From Atherinomorus stipes (lineage: Eukaryota > Chordata > Actinopteri > Atheriniformes > Atherinidae), in contig JALJCO010007128.1 in the NCBI GenBank assembly GCA_023101725.1, forward strand, positions 61,001 through 125,000: a stretch of DNA of 64,000 bases. The letters run 5' to 3'. How positions within the stretch are numbered: the stretch's first letter is position 1; the number at the start of each line of letters is the position of its first letter. The notes under the pieces were generated by a model that ran no database searches, was not told the origin of the DNA, and saw only the letters and a list, made by a program, of their open reading frames with translations. Both the position numbers and the translations under genes were made by a program. Shown in pieces: positions 1 to 60,785 of the stretch.

Positions 1-846
1 CAGGTTAGTGTTACTACGATCAGCTGTAATCCTGCAGGTTAGCGTTACTACGATCAGCTGTAATCCTGCAGGTCGGCGTTACTACGATCAGCTGTAATCC
101 TGCAGGTCGGCGTTACTACGATCACTTGTAATCCTGCAGATTAGCGTTACTATGATCAGCTGTAATCCTGCAGGTTAGCGTTACTACGATCAGCTGTAAT
201 CCTGCAGGTTAGCGTTACTACGATCAGCTGTAATCCTGCAGGTTAGCGTTACTACGATCAGCTGTAATCCTGCAGGTTAGCGTTACTACGATCAGCTGTA
301 ATCCTGCAGGTTAGCGTTACTACGATCAGCTGTAATCCTGCAGGTTGGTGTTACTACGATCAGCTGTAATCCTGCAGATTAGCGTTACTACGATCAGCTG
401 TAATCCTGCAGGTCGGTGTTACTACGATCAGCTGTAATCCTGCAGGTTAGCGTTACTACGATCAGCTGTAATCCTGCAGGTTAGTGTTACTACGATCAGC
501 TGTTATCCTGCAGGTTAGTGTTACTACGATCAGCTGTAATCCTGCAGATTAGCGTTACTACGATCAGCTGTAATCCTGCAGGTTAGTGTTACTACGATCA
601 GCTGTAATCCTGCAGGTTAGCGTTACTACGATCAGCTGTAATCCTGCAGGTTAGCGTTACTACGATCAGCTGTAATCCTGCAGGTTAGCGTTACTACGAT
701 CAGCTGTAATCCTGCAGGTTAGCGTTACTACGATCAGCTGTAATCCTGCAGGTTAGCGTTACTACGATCAGCTGTTATCCTGCAGGTTAGCGTTACTACG
801 ATCAGCTGTAATCCTGCAGGTTAGCGTTACTACGATCAGCTGTTAT
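1..846. repeat. 34-bp minisatellite, about 25 units, cut by the window edge
   Basis: About 25 head-to-tail units of 34 bp run from the first base to about 846. Each unit contains CTGCAG and CAGCTG and the core GTTACTACGATCAGC. Units differ at a few sites, such as GGTTAGCG versus GGTTAGTG or GGTCGGCG, and GTAATCC versus GTTATCC. The array continues beyond the left edge, so its full length is unknown. It lies about 8.4 kb upstream of the mst1r start codon. No coding potential is claimed. Confidence 0.97.
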
Positions 847-2144
847 CTCTCTGGTCGGCATTTTCGGGGACTAGGCTGATGCTGCGTTCAGGTGGACTCT
901 GAAATCCCTGAATGGAAACTCTCTCTTTGCTTTATTAACCATGAAGACAGAGAAAGTCAATCAGTGCCGTTCCTATGTACACGCATGTCCTCAGCTCTTA
1001 ACCTCGTCCACCTGCAGCTGGACATGTTAACGTGTAACAGGACATCAGCGGCATCCGATGAATAATTGATGTGGAAACGTCAGATTTCTCTACCTTCCAC
1101 TTTTCCGTGCGTCCTTTCCCACCTTCCCTCAAACTTTCACGACTTTAAAATCAAACGATCGGCTGATTCAGTTCTTCATCATGAGCTGGAAAATGTTTTC
1201 CTCTTCATGAGGGAACGTTTTGAAAAGGTACACGTTGTCTTCTGACCATCAGGCCGTGCAGGTCTTTCCCCCCGAGAGGCACGTAGCGGCTGTGACAGGA
1301 ATGCAAAGTAGAGAGGCCGGGTTCTTGAACGCAGCGTACTGTAATGTTTCTGGTTAATGATCCACCCGCCGTCTGTGCCGGAGGAACAGGAACCTGCGGT
1401 CTTTTTGCTCTGGGATTGATCAGGATGAGCCGTGGAGACGCTTCGGTCTGATGGATGAGCGGAGCTAATGAGCTCACCGTTAGCTGTTCTCGTCTCATTT
1501 CCAGATCTCTTCCTCTGATTAAGCCGAGCAAACATGGCCAGACAGATATTAATGACGGTGCAGCCACAGGAAAAACACTTTTATCCACGTCTACCATCTC
1601 TGATTACACAAATGCTCCTTTGGGGCTGTTCTGTGTTGAGTCATCAGGAGGAAATGTTACCTTTGTGATCACACATGCTTTTATCATCAGTCTGGACCGT
1701 AAACTTGATGCTTACTGCCTCAGAACGACGGTTTTACTCTGACGGGAAAGACTCCTGTCTGTTGATATGATGGCAGAGTCAGACTAGCGTAGCAGTGAGA
1801 GAGCAGCAGGAAAAACGTGGCCGGGTCCAAATGTGAAATAAGTTTCAGTTTCTGAACATTTAAAATGAAGTAGCTTGGTTCTCTGCACAGAGACGGGAGT
1901 GTAAACAGGTCAGGGGGCAGGGTTTCATCCTGCTGGTTTGCTGGCCTGAAGCAGCAGCTCATCCTCCCGGCGATGGCAGGATCACAGCTCGTTGGCTCAA
2001 CAGCTGAACAGAAGGTTTAGTTGAACTGAGAAAAGCCCAAACTGGGCCGAATGCTGGCTTTTCCACTCTGTTCTAAGTCTTGATACCGAACTCCTGACTT
2101 CTTAAACAGATATTTTCTCCTTTAACTTTTAATTAGCAAATGCA
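847..2144. other. No recognised gene or element
   Basis: I see no recognisable protein, RNA gene or repeat family here. Short open frames on both strands (up to about 130 codons) have no familiar motifs and overlap each other, so I treat them as chance frames. Confidence 0.5.
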
Positions 2145-2146
2145 TA

Positions 2147-2475
2147 GGGGTGGGAAAAGTATCGATAAACTGAAAAATCCTGATATTTTCATATGCCAAT
2201 GCCCTGCTGATATTTAAAAACGCGGTATCGATCTATTTTACTAACGAAATAACATGTATGATCGTGAGATTTCATCGTTCTGTGACGAAATCTTGTGGGT
2301 TTTCATGAAATCTCATGAAATCTCATGAAATCCTGCGAGATTTCATGACAGAACCATGAAATCCCACAAGATTTTGTTAGTAAAACACATCCATAACGCT
2401 TTTTAAAACATTGACATGATATCGGCATATGAAAATATTGCGATATTTCAGTGTACCGATATTTTTTCCCACCAC
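2147..2475. mobile_element. Short foldback element (MITE-like) flanked by TA
   Basis: The left end GGGGTGGGAAAA and the right end TTTTTTCCCACCAC are inverted copies, and similarity continues inward for well over 100 bp (GATATTTTCATATGCC on one side, GGCATATGAAAATATTG on the other). Both ends abut TA. There is no transposase, so this is a non-autonomous element. The centre has repeated TTTCATGAAATC motifs. A related diverged copy lies near 59640-59830. Confidence 0.75.
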
Positions 2476-2683
2476 TACAAATACATCTAAGTCAGGGATT
2501 GCAACTGCGGTCCCTGAGGGCCGGCATCCTGCAGGTGTACGAGTTTCAGCTGTAAATGTTTTGTGACATTTTCACTCCTCCTCCTTTGATGTCTTAAATT
2601 GTTTAAAGGATATGTGGGCTAGATTCGCTGATGTGCTGGGACTTAAAGGACTGTCAGGGCTAGAACGTCGTTGTAGCTGTTAC

Positions 2684-2933
2684 TAAATGGTAAATGGTCT
2701 GTACTTATACAGCGCTTTTCCAGTCATACTAACCGCTCAAAGCGCTTTACACTACATATCACATTCACCCAGTCACACACACATTCATACCCCGATGGGC
2801 ACATCGGGAGGCAACTTGGGGTTCAGTGTCTTGCCCAAGGACACTTCGGCATGTAGTCCGGGGAAGCCTGGAATCGATCCTACAACCCTCCGGTTGAAAG
2901 ACGACTGCTCTTCCACCTGAGCTGCAGCCGCCC
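2684..2933 (+). repeat. Common fish interspersed repeat (TAAATGGTAAATGG family)
   Basis: It starts with TAAATGGTAAATGGTCTG, then CAGCGCTTTTCCAGTC, CAAAGCGCTTTACAC and TGTCTTGCCCAAGGACAC, and ends GAGCTGCAGCCGCC. This wording is typical of an abundant dispersed repeat of teleost genomes, recognised from memory of the family. I cannot assign a Repbase name without a search. The 77-codon open frame over it is not a gene. Confidence 0.65.
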
Positions 2934-2934
2934 T

Positions 2935-4365
2935 CGGACTACCCTGGAGTGTCGGCCAGGACGCTGCTTTATGGCCTGACGGTGTCCAGGATTATGTGGT
3001 GGGGAGACTCAATGAGGAGGCAAAGGTAGTTTTATCACCATTGGTCTTCTTCAGTGGGAGGCTAATGGTAAACAGAGCTACAGTAGGTGTGGTTTCTGCA
3101 ACACAGAAAGAAAATACACTACAATCAAAGAGTCTGTTACATGATGAATGACTCAAATTAAAGTATAAAGGACTGCTCTCACTGAAATAAACAGCTGTAC
3201 GTCTCTAACATGCTTATGGGCTGAATAAAGGCACTTAACAGGTACCAACAAACACCTGATATGTATGCACAATCACACAAACTGAAGTTTAGCTTAGCTT
3301 AAATTTAGCTGTGCGGCCTACAGACTAACAACCTCACTTAGACTCCAATTTAGGATTCATGTAATATTCATTCTGGCCACCAAAGTTGCAGAACTTACTT
3401 CAGTCATGCAGAACATAAAAACAGTCTGTCAGCAGGACAAAATAGCAGGAATATCTCGTAGTGTCCTCCTTTCGGCAGTCTCTAGTGTCTGATCAGTAAG
3501 CTGGGTCAAAGCACTGGCTGGTGGGTGCCGAGACACTAGGTAGCAAGCTGCTGCATTGTTTGTAATGGAAAATAACCAACACAGGGCCTTTTGTAAAGGA
3601 AAACTTTCTTTTTTTTTTCAACCTGGACCTTATTTCTAGGAGTTTAGATGTGCATTTACTCACCGGTAAAGTTTCTGCATCACTTTGACTCCTTTGGAAG
3701 ATTTTATGTTGAGTCGCCCTCCAGCGTGCATCCAGTATCACGGTGGAGACGGAGCAGCCTCTGTCAGACATTATCTGCAGTAAAACTCCTTTATTTCATC
3801 AATACTTTCAGTAGAATGAAGGAATGAACGAGTACTATTGTCCTGTGAGTTCAGAGTTTCTCTAATTGTGTTTTTCTTGTCTGGGTAGCAGCTGATCGTC
3901 TCAGCTGTACTACGGAAGCACATCGTGAAAGCATGGCCCTGAAAAGAGTGTAGAACCCTGATAACTATCGGAAAGATAAACGTGAGCACATGCAGAGTGA
4001 CAGGGGGGGGGGGGGGGGGCGGCTGCAGGGAAACTTCTGGATGCCACAAAACAGCTGATCTCACCGTGGAGACGCCAAATGCAGATTTCAAATAGAACAC
4101 CTGTAGCTAATAACCTGAAATGGCTGTAAAATGTAGGAGAAACACGGTTACTTCAGCTGTGATTTTTTTTCCTCCTCGTTTTCCAAAGTGCTGTGACAGA
4201 AAGATGAAACACCTGAACCATGATGATATAGTAGCAGCGACCAGCTCTGTGACATCATCAAAGCGCCTTCTCTGATTGGTGGATCATGTATCTGTTGGAT
4301 GCAAATATGAAGAAAATCAGCCTCAGTCAAAAAGATAAACATAGCAAAATCACTAGATGGAATTT
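2935..4365. other. No recognised gene; contains a G run
   Basis: No gene or familiar repeat is recognised. A run of about 17 G lies at 4003-4019. Open frames of 60-110 codons occur on both strands without recognisable domains. Confidence 0.5.
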
Positions 4366-4369
4366 TGTG

Positions 4370-4797
4370 GGTTTTGTGGGGAGGGGAAGACTCGCGGCGG
4401 GGGACTGTGTTTACATCAATGACGCTGTGGTGGTTTGCAGACACTGTTCACCACTGGGGGGGAGTGAATGATCATCATTCTACCTGCCCAGGGAATGTAC
4501 TGCTATCCTGCTAGCAGCAGTCTACATCCCCCCCAGCTCCGCCAGCAACAGGAGTGAGGCACTGGACGAACTCCGCATCAGCGAGCAGCTAACAGCCCCC
4601 CGATGCCTTCCTCATCCTGCCTGGGGACTTCAACCATGCCACCCCCAAGAGTGTGTTTCCACAACTACATGGACATGTCAGCTGTCCTACAAGAGGAAAC
4701 AGCATCCTGGACAATGTTTACACAACTCAGAAGAGAGCCTACGAAGCCCCCCCCCCCACCTTGGAGCCTCAGACCACTTCACTGTTTTGCTAATGCC
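4370..4797 (+). pseudogene. Broken LINE endonuclease-domain fragment
   Basis: Conceptual translation in shifting + frames gives pieces typical of the apurinic-like endonuclease of fish L2/CR1-type LINEs: C-V-Y-I-N near 4410, A-A-V-Y-I-P-P-S near 4515, L-P-G-D-F-N-H-A near 4620 and a degraded S-D-H-F-T-V-L at the end. The frame is broken by several indels, including expanded C and G runs (near 4450, 4530 and 4750). Only part of the domain remains, with no reverse transcriptase. Its 3' end runs straight into the 63-bp tandem array. The family assignment is from memory of LINE proteins. Confidence 0.7.
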
Positions 4798-7700
4798 TAG
4801 ACCACCAGGAGAACACCGAGACCGTCACAGCCTACGTGAGGAGGTGCACGGACGATATCGTAGACCACCAGGAGAACACCGAGACCGTCACTGCCTACAT
4901 GAGGAGGTGCACGGACGACATCGTAGACCTCCAGGAGAACACCGAGACCGTCACTGCCTACATGAGGAGGTGCACGGACGATATCGTAGACCTCCAGGAG
5001 AACACCGAGACCGTCACGGCCTACATGAGGAGGTGCACGGACGATATCGTAGACCTCCAGGAGAACACCGAGACCGTCACGGCCTACATGAGGAGGTGCA
5101 CGGACGACATCGTAGACCACCAGGAGAACACCGAGACCGTCACTGCCTACATGAGGAGGTGCACGGACGACATCGTAGACCTCCAGGAGAACACCGAGAC
5201 CCTCACAGCCTACATGAGGAGGTGCACGGACGACATCGTAGACCTCCAGGAGAACACCGAGACCGTCACGGCCTACGTGAGGAGGTGCACGGACGACATC
5301 GTAGACCTCCAGGAGAACACCGAGACCGTCACTGCCTACGTGAGGAGGTGCACGGACGATATCGTAGACCACCAGGAGAACACCGAGACCCTCACTGCCT
5401 ACATGAGGAGGTGCACGGACGACATCGTAGACCTCCAGGAGAACACCGAGACCGTCACTGCCTACGTGAGGAGGTGCATGGACGACATCGTAGACCTCCA
5501 GGAGAACACCGAGACCGTCACGGCCTACATGAGGAGGTGCATGGACGACATCGTAGACCTCCAGGAGAACACCGAGACCCGTCACTGCCTACATGAGGAG
5601 GTGCACGGACGACATCGTAGACCTCCAGGAGAACACCGAGACCGTCACTGCCTACATGAGGAGGTGCACGGACGACATCGTAGACCTCCAGGAGAACACC
5701 GAGACCGTCACTGCCTACGTGAGGAGGTGCACGGACGACATCGTAGACCTCCAGGAGAACACCGAGACCGTCACTGCCTACGTGAGGAGGTGCACGGACG
5801 ACATCGTAGACCTCCAGGAGAACACCGAGACCGTCGCGGCCTACATGAGGAGGTGCACGGACGACATCGTAGACCTCCAGGAGAACACCGAGACCGTCGC
5901 GGCCTACGTGAGGAGGTGCACGGACGATATCGTAGACCTCCAGGAGAACACCGAGACCGTCGCGGCCTACATGTGGAGGTGCACGGACGATATCGTAGAC
6001 CTCCAGGAGAACACCGAGACCCTCACAGCCTACATGAGGAGGTGCACGGACGACATCGTAGACCTCCAGGAGAACACCGAGACCCTCACAGCCTACATGA
6101 GGAGGTGCACGGACGATATCGTAGACCACCAGGAGAACACCGAGACCCTCACAGCCTACATGAGGAGGTGCACGGACGACATCGTAGACCACCAGGAGAA
6201 CACCGAGACCCTCACAGCCTACATGAGGAGGTGCACGGACGATATCGTAGACCACCAGGAGAACACCGAGACCCTCACAGCCTACATGAGGAGGTGCACG
6301 GACGATATCGTAGACCACCAGGAGAACACCGAGACCCTCACTGCCTACATGAGGAGGTGCACGGACGACATCGTAGACCTCCAGGAGAACACAGAGACCG
6401 TCACGGCCTACGTGAGGAGGTGCACGGACGACATCGTAGACCTCCAGGAGAACACCGAGACCGTCACGGCCTACATGAGGAGGTGCACGGACGACATCGT
6501 AGACCTCCAGGAGAACACAGAGACCGTCACGGCCTACGTGAGGAGGCGCACGGACGACATCGTAGACCTCCAGGAGAACACCGAGACCGTCACTGCCTAC
6601 ATGAGGAGGTTCATGGACGACATCGTAGACCACCAGGAGAACACCGAGACCGTCACTGCCTACATGAGGAGGTTCATGGACGACATCGTAGACCTCCAGG
6701 AGAACACCGAGACCGTCACTGCCTACATGAGGAGGTGCACGGACGACATCGTAGACCTCCAGGAGAATACAGAGACCATCACGGCCCATGTGAAGAGGTG
6801 CACGGACGACATCGTACACCTCCAGGAGAACACCGAGACCCTCACAGCCTACATGAGGAGGTGCACGGACGACATCGTACACCCCCAGGAGAACACCGAG
6901 ACCCTCACAGCCTACGTGAGGAGGTGCACGGACGACATCCTAGACCTCCAGGAGAACACAGAGACCGTCACAGCCTACGTGAGGAGGTGCACGGACGACA
7001 TCCTAGACCTCCAGGAGAACACAGAGACCCTCACAGCCTACGTGAGGAGGTGCACGGACGACATCCTAGACCTCCAGGAGAACACAGAGACCCTCACAGC
7101 CTACGTGAGGAGGTGCACGGACGACATCCTAGACCTCCAGGAGAACACAGAGACCCTCACAGCCTACGTGAGGAGGTGCACGGACGACATCCTAGACCTC
7201 CAGGAGAACACAGAGACCGTCACTGCCTACGTGAGGAGGTGCACGGACGATATCGTAGACCTCCAGGAGAACACCGAGACCGTCACTGCCTACATGAGGA
7301 GGTGCACGGACGGCATCGTAGACCTCCAGGAGAACACCGAGACCGTCACTGCCTACGTGAGGAGGTGCACGGACGATATCGTAGACCTCCAGGAGAACAC
7401 CGAGACCGTCACGGCCTACGTGAGGAGGTGCACGGACGACATCGTAGACCTCCAGGAGAACACCGAGACCGTCACTGCCTACATGAGGAGGTGCACGGAC
7501 GACATCGTAGACCTCCAGGAGAACACAGAGACCGTCACGGCCTACGTGAGGAGGTGCACGGACGACATCGTAGACCTCCAGGAGAACACCGAGACCGTCA
7601 CTGCCTACATGAGGAGGTGCACGGACGACATCGTAGACCACCAGGAGAACACCGAGACCGTCACTGCCTACATGAGGAGGTTCATGGACGACATCGTAGA

Positions 7701-8590
7701 CCTCCAGGAGAACACCGAGACCGTCACTGCCTACATGAGGAGGTGCACGGACGACATCCTAGACCTCCAGGAGAACACCGAGACCGTCACGGCCTACGTG
7801 AGGAGGTGCACGGACGACATCGTAGACCTCCAGGAGAACACCGAGACCGTCACTGCCTACATGAGGAGGTGCACGGACGACATCGTAGACCTCCAGGAGA
7901 ACACAGAGACCGTCACGGCCTACGTGAGGAGGCGCACGGACGACATCGTAGACCTCCAGGAGAACACCGAGACCGTCACTGCCTACATGAGGAGGTTCAT
8001 GGACGACATCGTAGACCACCAGGAGAACACCGAGACCGTCACTGCCTACATGAGGGAGGTTCATGGACGACATCGTAGACCTCCAGGGAGAACACCGAGA
8101 CCGTCACTGCCTACATGAGGAGGTGCACGGACGACATCGTAGACCTCCAGGAGAACACCGAGACCGTCACTGCCTACATGAGGAGGCGCACGGACGACAT
8201 CGTAGACCTCCAGGAGAACACCGAGACAGTCACTGCCTACATGAGGAGGTGCACGGACGACATCGTAGACCTCCAGGAGAACACCGAGACCATCACTGCC
8301 TACATGAGGAGGTGCACGGACGACATCGTAGACCTCCAGGAGAACACCGAGACCGTCACTGCCTACATGAGGAGGTGCACGGACGACATCGTAGACCTCC
8401 AGGAGAACACCGAGACCGTCACGGCCTACATGAGGAGGTGCACGGACGACATCGTAGACCTCCAGGAGAACACAGAGACCCTCACGGCCTACATGAGGAG
8501 ATGCACGGACGACATCGTAGACCTCCAGGAGAACACAGAGACCGTCACTGCCTACGTGAGGAGGTGCACGGACGACATCGTAGACCTTCT
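4798..8590. repeat. 63-bp minisatellite, about 60 units, LINE-like unit
   Basis: About 3.8 kb of head-to-tail 63-bp units. In one + frame the unit reads T-E-T-V-T-A-Y-[VM]-R-R-C-T-D-D-I-V-D-[LH]-Q-E-N. This resembles the linker of fish LINE ORF2 proteins that follows the endonuclease (E-x-T-x-x-V-T-x-Y-I-x-K-C-x-D-D-V). Because 63 is divisible by 3 and the unit lacks stops in several frames, open frames above 1000 codons appear on + and long ones on -. They are periodicity artefacts. One extra C near 5580 shifts the frame, and G insertions near 8054 and 8087 break it again. Variants include GTGCAC/GTTCAT/GCGCAC and ATCGTA/ATCCTA, and blocks of identical variants suggest local unequal exchange. 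Confidence 0.95.
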
Positions 8591-9162
8591 TGTTCGTGCG
8601 TCTTGTGCTCGCCTACGTTGAATCTGAAAGCAGCGCCACCTGAGATTCTCATTCTTGACCCGTTTGGCAATAGTGCAACGTGAACGCGATGCACTATATA
8701 TCCTGGGAGACCACCGCCGCCCCCAACCGGACCGAGACTCGCAGACTATGCTTTCTCAATGCGCCCTAAATAAATCCTGGGACTTAGCCTGCTCTGGACC
8801 AGGCTAGCTCCACACAATAAATCTTCATGGTAACTTGCACCAGAACATATCCCACTTTGGTGCAACCAGATCTCGGATAAGTTGATCCAGGATAACCAAC
8901 AAAGCCCGGCTTAATCCCTGATTCTAGTTTCCGGCAGTCGGGCCCAGGAGCCCCATCATGCTTGTTTACTTGTTTTATTTTTTGTGTGTTTGTTTGAAAT
9001 ATTTGTGTTGAACCACAATTTAAAATCAATGTCATGATTTTCATAGAATTTTTGTTTATTTTTACTTTTGACAATTTCAACTTATTTCACTGACAGCTGA
9101 TTTTTTTCTGTCTTTGAGGGACGGGCATTTAAGCTGTCTTTATTACTCTGTCTTCCACACAG
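8591..9162. other. Flank between the 63-bp array and mst1r exon 1
   Basis: No gene is recognised. The part from about 8950 to 9125 resembles 11150-11310 inside intron 1 (shared CTTGTTTACTTGTTTTATT and TTTCACTGACAG), so it is a dispersed repeat. A pyrimidine tract with AG at 9161-9162 (TGTCTTCCACACAG) could be the acceptor of a 5'-UTR-containing exon, but no upstream non-coding exon or promoter could be fixed. Confidence 0.45.
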
Positions 9163-9184
9163 GTATCATCAGCAGGTGTTGGGG

Positions 9185-9217
9185 ATGTTTCTGCTGCAGC
9201 GTCAGACCTGGAGGTAA
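9185..9217 (+). promoter_or_regulatory. Candidate upstream ORF before mst1r
   Basis: An ATG at 9185 opens ten codons and stops at TAA 9215-9217, 46 bp before the mst1r ATG and in another frame. If the transcript begins upstream of 9185, this short frame could dampen main-frame translation. The transcript start is not known. Confidence 0.3.
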
Positions 9218-9263
9218 CCCCCGGTAACCCCCGTAGCCCGTGCTGCTGCTCCCTGGAGTGGAG

Positions 9264-57481
<48,218 letters not shown>

Positions 57482-57956
57482 TGCCCTGCCTTCAACCTGC
57501 AGACTTTAAAATGGGTTGAAGGGTGTTAATGCTGACAGACAGAGCACAAAAGAACTCTTCCTTTTACTTAGAGGAAGTAAAATGCAGTTGCTTCCGGCTC
57601 CATGAGCACATGAAGGTGAAACAAAGTCGTTAATATATCCGAGATGTTGGTTTACCTGAACAATGTAAGAAATGTCTTCAATTTAACCAAAAGCATCAAT
57701 AATAGATTAACGTCAGGAACTGTTATTGCTTACTGTGGATAATATGTTACCTTACGGGATTTAGCATAATTTAGTAATGAATTTAGAAAAATCTGTTTCT
57801 GGTTTTTCTTTACTGCACGGCTTCTGTAGCGAGATACTTTACTGTTATCTTACATGCACTACCTATCAGACAGGTGTCATAGCGACGTCTCCCTTCAGTT
57901 ATGACCTCAGGAAACATTCTCTGTCATATTCACAATAGACTAATCCCACCAGCGTT
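57482..57956 (+). other. mst1r 3'-UTR region
   Basis: AT-rich sequence directly after the stop. No AATAAA was found before 57957. Variant signals such as AGTAAA near 57567 exist, so the polyadenylation site is unresolved and the UTR could run into the following repeat. Confidence 0.4.
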
Positions 57957-58130
57957 TTGTGTGTGTCACCATCTTGCGGCGCCACCGTTGCCTGGGTAAC
58001 GAGTCCCAATAACCTCGTATCTGCCAACATGGAAAGCAGCGTGAATATGTGGATTTACAACATTGGACAGTCGTCTAAGGTCATGATAACCTACAGGTAT
58101 GTTATCCTGAGATCTCAGAGTTATTCTGAC

Positions 58131-58192
<62 letters not shown>

Positions 58193-58840
58193 TATATATA
58201 TATATATATTTATATTTACATCGAAGCATTAATGTAAACTATCATTCATCTGCAGAAACTGGCTTTAATAACAAGCCACACTGAAATAACACGCACATCT
58301 CTGATTACTTATCAAAGTTTAAAAACTAAACTCTTCCAAAGGTGGTTCCTTTTCTATTTTCTCCCATATTTGGCTTTTGGTTTTGTTTCAGGACTGTACA
58401 GACCACGTAGCTTCACATGTCCTGCAGATGAAACTAAAGGCTGCAGGACACCGTCTTCCTGATCCGTTTGTGTTTCTGACTGAACTGCTTTTATTTTCTG
58501 GTCCCAACGTTGCCCTGATCAGAGACAATAACCTGATATTTCACAATATCTCCCTGATTAGTCATTAACTCTCAGCAACACCACAGCTGTCTCTGTTAGC
58601 ATTAGCTAGCATGAACCACAGCTGTCTCTGTTAGCATTAGCTAGCGTGAACCACAGCTGTCTCTGTTAGCATTAGCTAGCATGAGAACGTTATGCGGTGC
58701 CTCATGTTCGGGAGCATAGATACGTGAAATAAAGTGTCAGATTAATGAGTGTTCACCATAATTTCCCGTGTTTTTGTTGTTGGGGATTAAATCCAGTGTT
58801 TTCTCCACCGTGGCAGCAAGTTATTCCTCCTCTGCTCTGA
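57957..58840 (-). repeat. Dispersed repeat, inverted copy B of 15990-17290
   Basis: Reading the minus strand from 58840 gives the same order as copy A: CCACGGTGGAGAAAACACTG, then three 35-bp units (58570-58690), CAACGTTGGGACCAG, CAACGGTGGCGCCGCAAGATGG. A (TA)n expansion sits at 58131-58210 where copy A has AAATAAATAAAT. It begins about 475 bp after the mst1r stop. Confidence 0.82.
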
Positions 58841-60310
58841 TTGGCCGATATTCCTCCCCGATACAAACACACTGACATCAGTGGACTGAGCAGCACCGTC
58901 CATGTTTGTCACAGACGGCAGAAATCTTCATGAAATAAATGTCCGTGATCTTCTTCTTCACTTATTACCACATTAAAGTTTCCTCTGATGTTCCAGCAGC
59001 CAGGAATGTGACGTCCTTCCACATTTCCTCCATGTTGGGAAGAAGAACGTCCCATTCTCATCTGTTCTAGTTACTCGTGGACAGAAACGCCCCCCCCCCC
59101 CCCCAGTAATGGTGGATGGTCTGGTTGTGGCGTTTGGCCGGATTAGTCTATACTGCTGATCATGATTGAATGCTTCCAATGTGGCAACAGCTGATCCGGT
59201 CCTTGGAGTCCTGAAGGGTTTCGATGTTTCCCTGCTCCAACACACCTGACTCAGATTAAACGGTTCTGCACAAATCTGTTAATGACCTGTTACCCTGTGT
59301 TCACACCAGACACGAATAAAATTATTCGCACGTCAAAACTGCATGTAAAGTCAATGTACAGACTTGAATAGACGCGTGTTTGATCTGAATTTGTGGCACA
59401 AAAACCCCCCAATCAAGCGTTTATTCACATGAATAGAACGAATTACGCCTATTTGCTCAAGTTGAAAAAAAATAACTGGAATGTTTTAAACACATGAACA
59501 ATACGAGCCCCGTCGTTCAACATGGATGAGACGTGATGCGACTGGACCGGCGCTCTGCAGCTGGAATAAAGCTCGCAGCTCTGTTCTATCATACGAAGAG
59601 ACAAAAGCGCTTTTCACAGATAAATCACAAAGTGCTAATAGGGTGGGAAAAATACCCATACACTGAAATATTGTGATATTTTCATATGGCGATTTCATAT
59701 TGATATTTAAAAACGTGACATTGATCTGTTTTACCAACGAAATTTAACGACAGCACACGAGATTTTGTTATAGAACGCTGAAATCTCGCAATATTTCATT
59801 GGTAAAATAGATTGATACAGTGTTTTTATCGCTGAATCAATCTAACTACCGACTGCCGAATAAATCCGGTTCCCTGGGGTCCCCCTAGGGTTCCTAAGTT
59901 TTTTTTGGCGTCTGATATTTCCCAGGTTTTTAACGCATCCAGGAACAACAGCGTGTTCTTGCAGAGTCCACCATCAGCGTGTCATACATGTATTCAGCTG
60001 GAGTCATGATGATGCTGCCGCTCTTCCAGATCAGCTCTACAGAGGAATTTAGAATAAAGTGTCGGCGTCTCACATCTCCACATCAGAAAACACGGGTCCT
60101 CACGCTGTCAGCTGTTTACTGTTAGAGCACGTGGAGACCTTCATGCTTCAGATCGTCTAAAAAGCCCAAATAAAACAGATAATAATGAATAATACAACCA
60201 TAAAAACCTTCTTCTGCTATCGGACTTGTCTAAAATAAGATGCCTTAGATCCGCTGGTTTACGTCAGGTGTGTCCCATTTCGGGGTCTGCACCAAAGACT
60301 GTAGATAAGC
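58841..60310. other. 3' flank, no gene recognised
   Basis: Contains a C run at 59091-59104 and a diverged copy of the 2.1-kb foldback repeat at about 59640-59830 (GGGTGGGAAAAATACCCATA, CACTGAAATATTGTGATATT). No open frame with recognisable domains. Confidence 0.5.
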
Positions 60311-60314
60311 ACTC

Positions 60315-60785
60315 CGCAGGCTACAAAGCTTATGTAGGCTACGTAGCTTATGTAGGCTACATAGCTTATGTAGGCTATGTAGGCTATGTAGCCTACGTAG
60401 GCTACATAGCTTATGTAGGCTACGTAGCTTATGTAGGCTACATAGCTTATGTAGGCTACGTAGGCTACGTAGCCTATGTAGGCTACATAGCTTATGTAGG
60501 CTACGTAGCTTATGTAGGCTACATAGCTTGTGTAGGCTACGTAGCTCATGTAGGAGTTAGCTTATGTAGGCTACATAGCTTATGTAGGCTACGTAGCTCA
60601 TGTAGGCTACATAGCTTATGTAGGCTACATAGCTTATGTAGGCTACGTAGCTTATGTAGGCTACATAGCTTGTGTAGGCTACGTAGCTCATGTAGGCTAC
60701 ATAGCTTATGTAGGCTACATAGCTTATGTAGGCTACATAGCTTATGTAGGCTACGTAGCTTATGTAGGCTACGTAGCCTGCGGAG
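60315..60785. repeat. 18-bp self-complementary array (about 26 units)
   Basis: Made of GGCTACGTAGCTTATGTA and GGCTACATAGCTTATGTA units with some half units. GCTACGTAGC and TAGCCTACGTAGGCTA are palindromes, so both strands have similar sequence and similar open frames (V-G-Y-V-A-Y and S-Y-V-A-Y-I). Not coding. Confidence 0.95.

Noticed and set aside
1..846. CRISPR-like direct repeats at the left edge
   Set aside because: Units are contiguous with no unique spacers, in a vertebrate setting; this is a minisatellite.
4836..8078. Open frames of 1080, 841, 454 and 269 codons over the 63-bp array
   Set aside because: They arise on both strands and several frames because 63 is a multiple of three. 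Frame breaks by single-base indels (near 5580, 8054 and 8087) show no selection for one frame.
9240..9263. GTG at 9240 as start of mst1r
   Set aside because: A standard ATG with good context lies 24 bp downstream, giving a normal signal peptide.
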